From positions 88,089 through 152,088 of the forward strand of contig JADQBQ010000015.1 in assembly GCA_016278505.1 (NCBI GenBank): a DNA stretch of 64,000 bases, given 5' to 3'. The notes below the pieces were generated by a model. That model did not search any database. It was not told the DNA's origin and saw nothing but the letters and a program-made list of their open reading frames with translations. The number at the start of each line of letters is the position of its first letter. Positions within the stretch are counted from its first letter, which is position 1. The translations under genes were made by a program, and so were the position numbers. Source of the DNA: Clostridiales bacterium (lineage in GTDB: Bacteria > Bacillota > Desulfotomaculia > Desulfotomaculales > VENG01). Below, piece after piece: positions 8,901 to 17,501 of this stretch.

Positions 8901-9668
8901 ATGCGCATATCAACAAAGTGGATTATAGCGGTGACACTGGTTTGTACGGTATTATTTGCCGGGTGCGCCGGCAATACCCCGGACAACTCACAACCAAACA
9001 CTAACGGTGAAACAAAAAAAACAGATGCGCCAAATACTTCCTATCCCCAGGAAGTTAATCAGGCCCTGGAAGCAATTAAGGCATTAAAAGTTGGAACTTC
9101 GGTAATAGTCAACAACAAAACTTATGTGATCGCAAGTTTTGGCCAGCAGCCCACTGCCGGCTATGAAGCCCACATAACAAATGTAGAATTGGAAGGAAAT
9201 AAAGCAATAGCAACGGTAGGCTTAGAACCTCCACAGGGTGATGCCGCCGCCACCGTTGTTACTTATCCCCAGACAGTTAAAGTGCTGGAAGGAAGTTACG
9301 AAAACGTTGCATTTGTTAAAGAAGGCGATTACATGCCCCAGATCGTAGGGCTTCAGAAACCTCTAAAGAAGACAAAGTATGCATCAGAAAACATTAGAGT
9401 AATTGATTATAACCCCTCTACTGCCGAGATAGCGGGTATTGCCAGGGTTTTCGAGGCTGTCGTAAGTTACCAAATGCGAGACGCACAGGGCAAAGTACTG
9501 AAAAGAGGAAACATAATGGCTCTTTCAGGGGCTCCTGACTGGGGATACTTTGAACTAGAGTTAGACAAAATTCCCCAAGAGGCGTCGGAAATAATTCTAT
9601 ACCAGTCCAGTGCCAAAGACGGTTCTCTGCAGGATGAAGTTCACCTACCGGTGAAAAGTAGTAGTTAA
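8901..9668 (+). CDS. Lipoprotein with PrcB-like and Gmad2 domains
   Basis: A 255-aa lipoprotein. The signal peptide ends in the lipobox LFAGC (Cys near residue 22), followed by a low-complexity Thr/Asn linker. A PrcB_C-like domain follows (about 65-140, with TYVIASFGQQPTAGYE and the VGLEPPQGD region). The C-terminal third (about 160-252) matches the Gmad2 immunoglobulin-like domain: VIDYNPSTAEIAGIARVFEA, YFELELDKIP and YQSSAKDGSLQDEVHLPV. Gmad2 domains occur in sporulation and germination proteins. It is monocistronic, with a shared terminator downstream. The function is unknown; a wall-facing binding role is inferred. Confidence 0.78.
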   Translation: MRISTKWIIAVTLVCTVLFAGCAGNTPDNSQPNTNGETKKTDAPNTSYPQEVNQALEAIKALKVGTSVIVNNKTYVIASFGQQPTAGYEAHITNVELEGNKAIATVGLEPPQGDAAATVVTYPQTVKVLEGSYENVAFVKEGDYMPQIVGLQKPLKKTKYASENIRVIDYNPSTAEIAGIARVFEAVVSYQMRDAQGKVLKRGNIMALSGAPDWGYFELELDKIPQEASEIILYQSSAKDGSLQDEVHLPVKSSS

Positions 9669-9682
9669 ACTTTTTGTCCGAG

Positions 9683-9717
9683 AAAAGACTGCTGCCAAGA
9701 TCGGCAGCAGTCTTTTT
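9683..9717. terminator. Bidirectional intrinsic terminator
   Basis: A hairpin with arms AAAAGACTGCTGCC and GGCAGCAGTCTTTT around a six-base loop, with a T run on the plus side and an A run on the other. It sits between two convergent genes (8901-9668 and the opuC-like operon) and can serve both. Confidence 0.85.
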
Positions 9718-9730
9718 CAGTCTACAACAA

Positions 9731-10678
9731 TTATTTAATGAATCCATTTTCTGTCAAGAAATCAGCAGCAATTGTTTCCGGGTTATCACCGTCAATGTCA
9801 TGGCGGTAATTCATGGCGGACATTTCTGCATTATCAATCTCACCGCTGATTTTTTCCAGGATGTTCTTAAGCTCCGGGTAATCATCCAGTATTCCCTGGC
9901 GTACTACATAGGCACCATTATAAGCAGGGAAGTATTCCTTGTCGTCTTCCAACATTACCAGATCCAGCTTTTTAATCCTGGCATCAGTGGAATAAGCGGC
10001 TGCAACATCAACCTCAGCTTGGTCAATGGCTCTGTAAATAACTCCGTACTGCATGGGCAGAACCTCTTTAAATTCTATCCCATACTCTTTGGACCAGCCG
10101 GGATAAGCGTCGGGCAGCACGTTAAAATTGTCATCACCGGCCAACTTCCAGTCAGCAGCATATTCAGCCAGGTCAGATTGCTTTTCCAAATTGTACTTTT
10201 CAGCTAATTCCCTTTTAACTGCCATGGTATAGGTATTGTTAAAGCCAAAGGGCTTCATCCAGGTCATGTTAAAATTCTCTTCGAAACCCTGCTTAACCTT
10301 TTCAAAAGACTCCTGGCTACTCAATTTAGGACCTTCGTACCTGAGCACGCCATGCAGTTGAGTGCCTGTCCAGGTAGGATAAATGTCCACTTCTTTACCG
10401 GTCATGGCCTGGTGTAAAATAGCCGAACCGGTGAAGTCAACATTAACGCTGGCTTCAAGGCCGGTATATTCTTCAATCAAAAGCTTGGCCATATTTGCCA
10501 GAATCATAGTCTCGTTGACATTCTGGGCAGCTACCTTAATTTCTCCCTGGTAGTCCATGGGGTCTGCCGCAGCAGAATTAGTGTCGTTTTTTTCCTCTTG
10601 CCCGCCGCATCCCACGACGCCCAACATCATTATTGAGACTAGCAGAACAGTTACCAACCATTTTCCGTATTTTTTCAC
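9731..10678 (-). CDS. opuCC: Quaternary-amine ABC transporter binding lipoprotein
   Basis: A 315-aa OpuAC/ProX-type binding protein. The signal peptide ends at the lipobox GVVGC (Cys near 24). The mature protein follows the family: EIKVAAQNVNETMILANMAK, TGKEVDIYPTWTGT, YGVIYRAIDQAEVDVAAAYST. Trp and Tyr residues suited to caging a quaternary ammonium are present. The GTG start overlaps the permease stop by 4 bp. It is the last gene of the five-gene operon. Glycine betaine, choline or carnitine are usual ligands; the two enzymes in the operon make a different amine possible. The symbol is by family. Confidence 0.85.
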   Translation of the reverse strand: MKKYGKWLVTVLLVSIMMLGVVGCGGQEEKNDTNSAAADPMDYQGEIKVAAQNVNETMILANMAKLLIEEYTGLEASVNVDFTGSAILHQAMTGKEVDIYPTWTGTQLHGVLRYEGPKLSSQESFEKVKQGFEENFNMTWMKPFGFNNTYTMAVKRELAEKYNLEKQSDLAEYAADWKLAGDDNFNVLPDAYPGWSKEYGIEFKEVLPMQYGVIYRAIDQAEVDVAAAYSTDARIKKLDLVMLEDDKEYFPAYNGAYVVRQGILDDYPELKNILEKISGEIDNAEMSAMNYRHDIDGDNPETIAADFLTENGFIK

Positions 10679-11391
10679 GCTTTTATTGTCTCCTTTCGCT
10701 CAGTTATTAATTTTTTTTCCATCTTACGATTAAGCCTGGCCACCCGCCTTTGGGGACTTGCCATTTCTTGTAGATATTTTAATAATTGGTCAACTAACAG
10801 AGCAAGAATGGTTGCCGGCAGCGCCCCGGCCAAAATCACTTCATCACGCACCGCAGATATACCTGAAAAAATTAACCTTCCCAGTCCACCTCCCCCTATG
10901 GCGGCAGCCAGGGTAGCAGTACCGATAATCCATACCGCAGCCACCCGGATGCCGGCAACTATAACCGGTCTGGCCAGAGGCAATTGTACCAGTCTGAGAA
11001 TTTGGAATTCTGTCATACCCACGCCCCGCCCGGCCTCGATAAGAGATTCCGATACGCTCTTGATACCGGTGTAGGTGTTCTGAATAACCGGAAGCATAGC
11101 GTACAAGACAAGAGCTATAATAGCATTATCCTTACCTATGCCCACCACGAACATCAGGAAGCCTAAAAGGGCCAGACTCGGGATGGTCTCAAAAATATTG
11201 GCCAAACCAATAACATAAGGCGCCAGTTTTTCATTTCTGGTCAGGTAAATTCCTGTAGGTACACAGATAGCTATTGTGATTGTCAAGGCCACAAAAGATA
11301 TAAAAATATGCTCCCAGGTCAAAAGCAAAATTTGAACGTATTCCCTTTGCACGTATTCTATAAAATTAACCCATAGGCCCGCGTCACTCAC
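10675..11391 (-). CDS. opuCB: Quaternary-amine ABC transporter permease
   Basis: A 238-aa BPD permease of the OpuCB/ProW family with about five membrane segments. The ATPase-docking loop is seen as EAGRGVGMTEFQILRLVQLP (about 118-137), followed by AAVWIIGTATLAAAIGGGGLG. The GTG start follows the ATPase stop with no gap. Only one permease gene is present, whereas many OpuC systems have two, so it probably works as a homodimer. Cytoplasmic membrane. Confidence 0.88.
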   Translation of the reverse strand: MSDAGLWVNFIEYVQREYVQILLLTWEHIFISFVALTITIAICVPTGIYLTRNEKLAPYVIGLANIFETIPSLALLGFLMFVVGIGKDNAIIALVLYAMLPVIQNTYTGIKSVSESLIEAGRGVGMTEFQILRLVQLPLARPVIVAGIRVAAVWIIGTATLAAAIGGGGLGRLIFSGISAVRDEVILAGALPATILALLVDQLLKYLQEMASPQRRVARLNRKMEKKLITERKETIKA

Positions 11392-12537
11392 TTAGCTTCC
11401 CCCTTCTTCCTGTTTAGCCGTCTGCCGCTGCAGACGGCTTACAGTCAGCTTGGCGATTCCGTTGTGGGTCACCAGCCCCAATAATTTTTTATCTTTATCT
11501 ACTACGGGAATAGGCAGGTCGATGTCGTCAAGCATGACTGCAGCATCGCGCAGCGTAGCGTCTTCGACCGGCAGTTTACGATCGACCTTAAGCACTTGTT
11601 TTAACGACAGCTTCCGGCGGGACGCGCGCTTTACTTGCGCAATGGTTACCATACCCGCCCAATAGCCGTTCCTGTCCAGAACCTGGGCTGAATCATAGCC
11701 AAGGTCTTCAAGTTCATCTAAAATCCTGCCGGGCTTGTGGTCCATCTTGAACACCAGCGGGGCCTCTTCCATAATCATTTTTACCGGGGAATCAGCGTCA
11801 ATGGCAGAAAGCCGGTCCTGGCCAATAAAGTCCTTTACAAAATCATTTACCGGCTGTCCCTGTATTTCTGCCGGAGTACCGATCTGAACAACCTTCCCAC
11901 GGCGCATGATTACTATTTTGTCCGCTATTTTTAGTGCCTCGTCAATATCGTGGGTAACAAAAATGATGGTCTTTTTTAGCCGGCGCTGCAAATCCATTAG
12001 TTCGTTCTGTAAATTATCGCGACTAATAGGGTCCAGCGCGCCGAAGGGCTCGTCCATTAAGATAACCTGGGGCTCAACGGCCAGGGCCCTTAAAACCCCT
12101 ATTCGCTGCTGCTGCCCACCACTGAGCTGTTCAGGAAGACGGTATTTATATTTCATCGGCGGCACCAGGCCCGCCATTTCTAGGAGCTCGTCCACCCGCT
12201 TACCGGTTTTCTTTTGCTGCCACTTAAACAGCCTGGGAACAATCCCTATATTTTCAGCAACAGTCATGTGTGGAAATAAACCAATTTGCTGGATTACATA
12301 ACCAATATTACGCCTCAATTTAACCTTATTAAGCCGGGTAATGTCATCTCCGTTAACAAGTATTCTCCCCGACGAAGGGTCTTCCAGGCGATTTGTCATC
12401 TTTAAGGAAGTTGTTTTGCCGCAGCCACTGGGACCGATAAAGACCACCAGTTCCCCTTTACCCACTTCCAGGTTCAGGTTGTCCACGGCTACTGTACCGT
12501 CATCATAGACCTTGGAAACGTTTTCAAAAATTACCAT
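11392..12537 (-). CDS. opuCA: Quaternary-amine ABC transporter ATPase with CBS domains
   Basis: A 381-aa ATPase of the OpuCA/ProV class. Walker A GPSGCGKTT (about 35-43), signature LSGGQQQRIGVLRAL and Walker B ILMDEPFGALDP are intact. The C-terminal ~130 residues hold CBS-type repeats (about 255-370), which in OpuCA-type ATPases sense ionic strength or nucleotides. The start is ATG after GAAAGAGG. It follows the HisC-like gene by 4 bp and is directly fused in transcription to the permease gene. Confidence 0.9.
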   Translation of the reverse strand: MVIFENVSKVYDDGTVAVDNLNLEVGKGELVVFIGPSGCGKTTSLKMTNRLEDPSSGRILVNGDDITRLNKVKLRRNIGYVIQQIGLFPHMTVAENIGIVPRLFKWQQKKTGKRVDELLEMAGLVPPMKYKYRLPEQLSGGQQQRIGVLRALAVEPQVILMDEPFGALDPISRDNLQNELMDLQRRLKKTIIFVTHDIDEALKIADKIVIMRRGKVVQIGTPAEIQGQPVNDFVKDFIGQDRLSAIDADSPVKMIMEEAPLVFKMDHKPGRILDELEDLGYDSAQVLDRNGYWAGMVTIAQVKRASRRKLSLKQVLKVDRKLPVEDATLRDAAVMLDDIDLPIPVVDKDKKLLGLVTHNGIAKLTVSRLQRQTAKQEEGGS

Positions 12538-12541
12538 TTTT

Positions 12542-13651
12542 TTAAACCTCTTTCTCCATGGTCTCTATTGTTTTTCGCAACGCCTTGATAAACTTTTCAT
12601 TTTCCTCCGGTCTACCCACCGTCACTCTAATTCCGTTAGGTAAGCCCCAATCAGCGGTTGGCCTTACTATTATGCCGAGCCGGAGAAAATTTTGGGCCAA
12701 TAACCTTCCGTCCCAAGGAGTCTGGAAAAAAATAAAATTAGCATTCGAAGTTATCACTTCCAGTCCCATTTCTTTGAGTTTGGCCGCAACATCAGACCGG
12801 TCGGAAATAATTTGTTTACGAAAACGTTCAAAATCTCGCCGGTCGGAAAGAATAGCTTTCGCCCCTGCTAATCCAATCCGGTTAGCATTAAAGGGCTCAC
12901 TCACTTTATCGATAATAGAAATCATTTCCGGAGCGGCAAGTGCATAGCCCAACCTGGCACCTGCAAGTCCGAAAGCTTTAGAAAAGGTGCGAACTACCAC
13001 TACCTGTTTGCCTTCAAGTACGGCCTGCACTGAATTGGCATATTCCGGTGTCTCCACAAATTCAGCATATGCTTCATCCACAACGACCCAGACCCGGTCA
13101 GGAAGACTTTGCATGAATTGCTTAAAATCATCATCCGTGAAAATTGTTCCTGTGGGGTTGTTGGGGTTACACAGCCAAATTAATTTAGTTTTGGAGTTAA
13201 CAGCTCCGGAAATGAGGGATAAATCAATGGTATGAGATTTTAGAGGGACATATTTAATTTCCGCTCCCATTACCCTGGAAATCTCACTGTACAGTCCGTA
13301 CGTTACAGAAGGGATAATTACTTGGTCTCCGACTTCCACAAAGCAACGAACAAGGGTCTCGAGCATCCCCTCCGCCCCGTGGGATACAGCCACATAATCT
13401 CTGGGTACACCAATATAGTCACCAATTAACTGTTTTATTTCTACAAAGCTTGCATCAGGGTAAAGGTTTAGATTAACCAGTTCTTCCTGCATAGCTTTTA
13501 TGGAACAGTCAAACGGACCGTAAGGGTTTTCATTGGAGCCAAGCTTGATGACCTCTTCCAGGCCCAGTTCCCTCTGTACTTCCTCAATTGTCTTTCCCGG
13601 AACATATGGTTTTACTTGCATAATTGCTTTGGGAATCCCATTTAAAGCCAA
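12542..13651 (-). CDS. hisC: Histidinol-phosphate-type aminotransferase
   Basis: A 369-aa PLP aminotransferase of the HisC family. The TTG start follows AGGAGG. Motifs: PYGPFDCSIKAM near the N-terminus, SHGAEGMLETL (about 89), NPNNPTGTIF (about 161), VVDEAYAEFVE (about 191), and SKAFGLAGARLGYA with the catalytic Lys (about 224). The fit to HisC is good, but no other his gene is nearby. It sits between a ThDP decarboxylase-like gene (12 bp upstream) and an amine importer (4 bp downstream). It may therefore transaminate the importer's substrate or its product rather than histidinol phosphate. That reassignment is inference. Confidence 0.75.
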   Translation of the reverse strand: MALNGIPKAIMQVKPYVPGKTIEEVQRELGLEEVIKLGSNENPYGPFDCSIKAMQEELVNLNLYPDASFVEIKQLIGDYIGVPRDYVAVSHGAEGMLETLVRCFVEVGDQVIIPSVTYGLYSEISRVMGAEIKYVPLKSHTIDLSLISGAVNSKTKLIWLCNPNNPTGTIFTDDDFKQFMQSLPDRVWVVVDEAYAEFVETPEYANSVQAVLEGKQVVVVRTFSKAFGLAGARLGYALAAPEMISIIDKVSEPFNANRIGLAGAKAILSDRRDFERFRKQIISDRSDVAAKLKEMGLEVITSNANFIFFQTPWDGRLLAQNFLRLGIIVRPTADWGLPNGIRVTVGRPEENEKFIKALRKTIETMEKEV

Positions 13652-13663
13652 ATTAATTACCTC

Positions 13664-15292
13664 CTAAACAGTAGCCTTTACTTCAATAATATATGGTGAA
13701 TTGGTTTCATTTGCTTCTTTGATCGCTGCTTCTAATTCAGAGGCATTTTGAACACTACAGGAAGGAATCCCATAAGCCCTGCCCAATTCCACAAAATCCG
13801 GGTTTTTATGATCCACTGCTATTCTGCGGCCTGGATGTTTAGCCTCTTCCCACCGTCTTATCTCTCCGAAGCCGCTGTCGTTCCAGATGATAATGGGAAG
13901 GGAGATCCCCCTTTCACAGCCTACCGCCAGTTCCGGCATGGTAAACTGAAAACCCCCGTCTCCGCATAATACGGCAACATTCTTTTCCGGTAAGGAAAGT
14001 TTGATGCCGGTAGCGGCGGGCAGCGCATGGCCCAAGGTACCAAACCCAACCGGATGCAAAAATGTCCTCGCGCAATAAACCGGAAACTCACTGAGTGCTA
14101 TATAGGCCGGGGTGGTCATATCGGCACACAGTATAGTGTCGCGGGAAAAAGCTTTTCGCATGGCCTCCAGCATTTCCTTAATATAAGCGGCTTGTTTTTC
14201 GGGAACACCCGTAACTGTGGGTACATCCACAGTACATTTTTCAATAATTTGGCTTACCCTGGCAGTAATCTCTTCACCACCGGGCTTGTTTCCTGTACTC
14301 TCAAGCATAGCTTTAATTATCCTTGCCGCATCTCCCCGCAGGGCAATGTCAGGCCTGCTGTTGTGAAAATTGCTGGGGTCCTGGTCAATGTGTATTAATG
14401 AACCTCCCACTGACAGAGGTACTTCCCACAGGTCGGTGGGGGCAAGCTCGGTCCCGATGGCAATTGCAACGTCGGATTGTTCCAGAAGCTTTCTCACGGC
14501 AGGAAAATGCAAACGGGTCCCCACACAGAGAGGATGGTCTTCAGAAACAGTTCCCTTACCCGCACAAGTCAGCAATACAGGCGCGTTTATGCGTTCCGCC
14601 AAAGCGGTTATTCCCGCGGCTGCAAAGGAACCCCCACCGCCCACAATGATTACCGGGCGTTCACTTTCTTGTATCGATTTAAGGGCATTTTCCATCTCTG
14701 TAAGCTGATTAAAATTATCCCATATATCCGGAGTTAAATGCCCGGAGCTAATAACTTCCCGCTCACCCCCGGGGGTTACCGGTGAGCTCAGGATGTCCAT
14801 GGGGATTTCCAGGTGCACCGGTCCGGGACGACCGGATGTGGCAAGCATGTATGCTTCCTGCAGGTACAGGCTGACCAGGTCCTTAGAAGGAACCACACGG
14901 CTTTCTTTGGCAACGCACCCGGCAAAAGTGGTCGAATTTTTTAATTCATGTAAATATCCCGTTCTATGTCCTAACTTGGAAGTAGGCACCTGGCTGGAAA
15001 TAACAACCATAGGTATTGAATCACCGTACGCCTGGCCCATGGCAGTGGCAATATTGGTAAGGCCAGGGCCTGTTATCACCAGGCATACCCCCGGTTTCCC
15101 TGTGGCCCGGGCATACCCGTCAGCCATAAAACCGGCACCCTGCTCATGTTTGGCAGTAATATGTTTAATACGACTGTCCAACAATTGATCATAAATTGCC
15201 AAGTTATGAATTCCCGGTATACCGAAAACTGTATCCACATTTAAACTTTCTAACTGATCAACTAATTGTTTTGCAGCATTTTCCAACGGCAT
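13664..15292 (-). CDS. ThDP-dependent enzyme, acetolactate synthase-like
   Basis: A 542-aa ThDP enzyme with the N-terminal PYR domain (catalytic Glu in TAKHEQGAGFMADGYARATG, near residue 50), the central TPP_M domain and the C-terminal PP domain. The cofactor motif runs from GDGGFQF to the Asn of WNDSGFGEIRRW. Length and PYR sequence suit the acetolactate synthase/benzoylformate decarboxylase superfamily. I see resemblance to AruI-type 2-oxoacid decarboxylases (5-guanidino-2-oxopentanoate decarboxylase), with low certainty. It is the first gene of the operon with a HisC-like aminotransferase and OpuC importer. Transamination followed by decarboxylation of an amino acid is the natural hypothesis. 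Confidence 0.8.
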   Translation of the reverse strand: MPLENAAKQLVDQLESLNVDTVFGIPGIHNLAIYDQLLDSRIKHITAKHEQGAGFMADGYARATGKPGVCLVITGPGLTNIATAMGQAYGDSIPMVVISSQVPTSKLGHRTGYLHELKNSTTFAGCVAKESRVVPSKDLVSLYLQEAYMLATSGRPGPVHLEIPMDILSSPVTPGGEREVISSGHLTPDIWDNFNQLTEMENALKSIQESERPVIIVGGGGSFAAAGITALAERINAPVLLTCAGKGTVSEDHPLCVGTRLHFPAVRKLLEQSDVAIAIGTELAPTDLWEVPLSVGGSLIHIDQDPSNFHNSRPDIALRGDAARIIKAMLESTGNKPGGEEITARVSQIIEKCTVDVPTVTGVPEKQAAYIKEMLEAMRKAFSRDTILCADMTTPAYIALSEFPVYCARTFLHPVGFGTLGHALPAATGIKLSLPEKNVAVLCGDGGFQFTMPELAVGCERGISLPIIIWNDSGFGEIRRWEEAKHPGRRIAVDHKNPDFVELGRAYGIPSCSVQNASELEAAIKEANETNSPYIIEVKATV

Positions 15293-15341
15293 TTGAGTTA
15301 TTTCCCCTTCTCCAAGAATTAACTATTAGATTGCTAAGGCT

Positions 15342-15369
15342 AGCAACTTTCTTCCTAATTTAAGTTGCT
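15342..15369 (-). promoter_or_regulatory. Inverted repeat at the presumed transcription start
   Basis: An inverted repeat with 8-bp arms AGCAACTT and AAGTTGCT, 12 bases apart. It lies directly downstream of the -10 box of the ThDP operon promoter, about where transcription should begin. The position suits a repressor operator or an early leader hairpin. No regulator gene is adjacent. Confidence 0.45.
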
Positions 15370-15375
15370 GGTTTA

Positions 15376-15404
15376 ATTATAATTAAACTTGCATAGGATG
15401 TAAA
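15376..15404 (-). promoter_or_regulatory. Sigma-A type promoter of the ThDP/HisC/OpuC operon
   Basis: Read on the minus strand, TTTACA (15404-15399) is followed after 17 bases by TATAAT (15381-15376). The -10 is perfect and the spacing optimal for a housekeeping promoter. It lies about 85 bp before the ATG at 15292 and is the only strong promoter seen for the five-gene operon. The rest of the 15293-15639 gap is AT-rich with no other clear feature. Confidence 0.6.
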
Positions 15405-15639
15405 GGTTTGGCGTTTTTTGTCTAATACTGAAGTACCGAACTAATGCTAACCATTAGAAATGTCTCGGGATTTTTCTGAACAAATGTAGGTATTAAGGCA
15501 GGTTTTTGGAAATGACAATAGAATAGATTCCAAAACACAAAAAAGAACAATTTTTCTTACAAATTTTAAATGCCCGTCACAGCGGCAATAGGACGGGAGG
15601 TGCTTGAGGAAACCGTCTAAGGGAAAGGGGGAGTGATTT

Positions 15640-16596
15640 GTGCCGAAAACTAAAACTGCGGGGCTTATAGATATTGGGACAACCGGCTTAAGCCCGGTCA
15701 GAGACGAAATAATAGAACTTTGCATAATCCTTTTTTCCTTTGATTGTGAGACAGGAGAAGTAATTGATATATTGGACAAATATTGCGGCCTGCGGGAACC
15801 TTCCGTGCCCATTAGTAAAAGAGCCAACAGGCTCCTGGGCATAAGCAGAAAATCCGTCCAGGGCATGGCCCTGGATAGCCAGCGAATCAAATCTCTTTTG
15901 AATCAGGCAGAAATTATCATTGCCCATAACGCGAGCTTTCACTCCGCCTTTGTGAGCAATCATTTCACCGAAGCAGCTGAAAAGCCCTGGTATTGTTCGA
16001 TGAATGGCATTGATTGGAAAGGTAAGGGTTTCTTATCTAAGTCTTTGCATAAATTATTAAAAGCGCATGGTATTGAATCTCCGGCCAGAAACAGGGCCAA
16101 GTATAACGCACTGGCCACCCTTTCCTTCCTTTCCAACGGAGGATCAAACAACGGATCTTATCTGCCGGAACTGCTTAATTCAAAACCTGTCAGCCGTAGG
16201 AATACCTTCGAACAGGAAGAAGCCGCCGAACAGGGTTACGAAACTGTCTTTCAAAATACCTTTTACGACGGGGATCAAATTAATACAACGTACAGCTCAG
16301 AGTCTGAAGCTGATGGCAAAAGGGAAAAACATATTGTACTTCACGGCGCTGTATGCGCTTCATTTATGGCCTCCAGCATTGTTTTTATTTTTGATAGATT
16401 CTATAATGTGAAGCTTTCCCAAATAAGTTACAGTGCAGCACTTATTTCTTATTTTGCTTGTGTGGCTTATAAAAAGAAAAAATCAGGTGAAAGCTGGGAT
16501 CCTATTGAGCTTTTTTTTGGCTTTTTAGCTAGTGCCGCTGCTTTGACCGCGGCCAGTTTAACTTCTAATTTATTGATCAACCTGTTTCACAGTTAA
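15640..16596 (+). CDS. Degenerate DnaQ-fold exonuclease with C-terminal membrane domain
   Basis: A 318-aa protein starting at GTG after GGGGGAG. Residues 5-165 follow the DEDDh exonuclease pattern, but most catalytic residues are replaced. Exo I reads LIDIGTTGL (Asp11 kept, Glu13 now Gly). Exo II reads AHNASFHSAFV (Asp now His101). Exo III reads NRAKYNA (His and Asp now Asn151 and Asn156). The protein should therefore not bind the two metals and is probably a binding or scaffold module. After a charged linker the C-terminus (about 230-316) has roughly three membrane helices. No other gene is in the transcript. The degeneration is seen directly; the function is unknown. Confidence 0.7.
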   Translation: MPKTKTAGLIDIGTTGLSPVRDEIIELCIILFSFDCETGEVIDILDKYCGLREPSVPISKRANRLLGISRKSVQGMALDSQRIKSLLNQAEIIIAHNASFHSAFVSNHFTEAAEKPWYCSMNGIDWKGKGFLSKSLHKLLKAHGIESPARNRAKYNALATLSFLSNGGSNNGSYLPELLNSKPVSRRNTFEQEEAAEQGYETVFQNTFYDGDQINTTYSSESEADGKREKHIVLHGAVCASFMASSIVFIFDRFYNVKLSQISYSAALISYFACVAYKKKKSGESWDPIELFFGFLASAAALTAASLTSNLLINLFHS

Positions 16597-16649
16597 GTTC
16601 CCCAAAACAAACGCCCTACATACCAACAAGCCCGGCTTTTTCTTATTTA

Positions 16650-17363
16650 TTACAAGTCCAGCAGCACCCCGTTTTTTTTCAACCACTCCCGCCTTTCCTT
16701 GTAATCGGGTATAATGGAACCCACCAAACCCCAAAAATCTTTAGAATGGTTCATATAATGAAGATGGCACATCTCATGGACGATTACATAATCCAGTACA
16801 TGCCCGGGGGCCATTATACACCGCCAGTTGAATAAGAGCTTTCCGGCCCCGGTGCAGCTGCCCCACCTTCTTTTTTGATGCTTAACTTTTACTTCCGTGG
16901 GAGCTTTTTTAAGCCGGGCAGCGTAATACTGCACGCGCTCACTTATCTCAACTGCCGCTTTTTTTCGGTACCACTTCTCCAGAGCTTCTTTTATTTTCCC
17001 TTGATCCTTTGTAGGCGTGACAACTAATAACTTACCCCGCTGCAATCGAACGGAAATTACCTTAACATTACTTGTTTTTTGTACTTCCAACTGATATTTA
17101 CTGCCCAAATAAAACAATGATGCTCCTGTCACCAATTCCCTTTCTGCCGAAAGACATCCTATATCCTTAAGCTCATTTAACTTTTTTGTTAGCCAGTTCT
17201 CCTTGGATTTTACCACTGTCAAAATTGCTTGCTTAGAAGTACCCTTCGGAACAATAACTTTGACTGTTCCCGGTGGATGGACTTGTATTTCCATAGTCTT
17301 TCTTTTTCTGAATACCACTTCCAAATCTAATTTGTCATTACCACAGGTTACAGAAAGTTTCAT
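16650..17363 (-). CDS. YgjP-type M48-like metallopeptidase
   Basis: A 237-aa YgjP/SprT-like zinc protease (DUF45). The N-terminal half is a beta-rich domain with VEVVFRKRKTM-like spacing and HPPGTVKVIVPKG. The C-terminal catalytic part has KRRWGSCTGAGKLLFNWR, then VHEMCHLHYMNHSKDFW, where HEMCH is the zinc-binding HExxH and the later His is the third ligand. Length and motif order are typical. Soluble and stand-alone; the physiological substrate of the family is not known. Convergent with the preceding exonuclease-fold gene. Confidence 0.88.
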   Translation of the reverse strand: MKLSVTCGNDKLDLEVVFRKRKTMEIQVHPPGTVKVIVPKGTSKQAILTVVKSKENWLTKKLNELKDIGCLSAERELVTGASLFYLGSKYQLEVQKTSNVKVISVRLQRGKLLVVTPTKDQGKIKEALEKWYRKKAAVEISERVQYYAARLKKAPTEVKVKHQKRRWGSCTGAGKLLFNWRCIMAPGHVLDYVIVHEMCHLHYMNHSKDFWGLVGSIIPDYKERREWLKKNGVLLDL

Positions 17364-17501
17364 TTCCCAACACCACCAACCCGATTCAGTTTAATTCATT
17401 TTGTCAATACCCAATACATTATACAACGTCAAATGAAGGTATTACCCTACCCTCCTTGAAATATTAAGAGAGAAAATTCCTAATCAAAGGGGGCACCTTT
17501 T

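Noticed and set aside
12542..13651. Part of a histidine biosynthesis operon.
   Set aside because: No other his gene is adjacent; the operon partners are a ThDP enzyme and an amine importer.
14027..14398. Long open frames on the strand opposite the ThDP gene.
   Set aside because: They lack ribosome binding sites and family similarity, and lie wholly inside a well-conserved gene; they are shadows.
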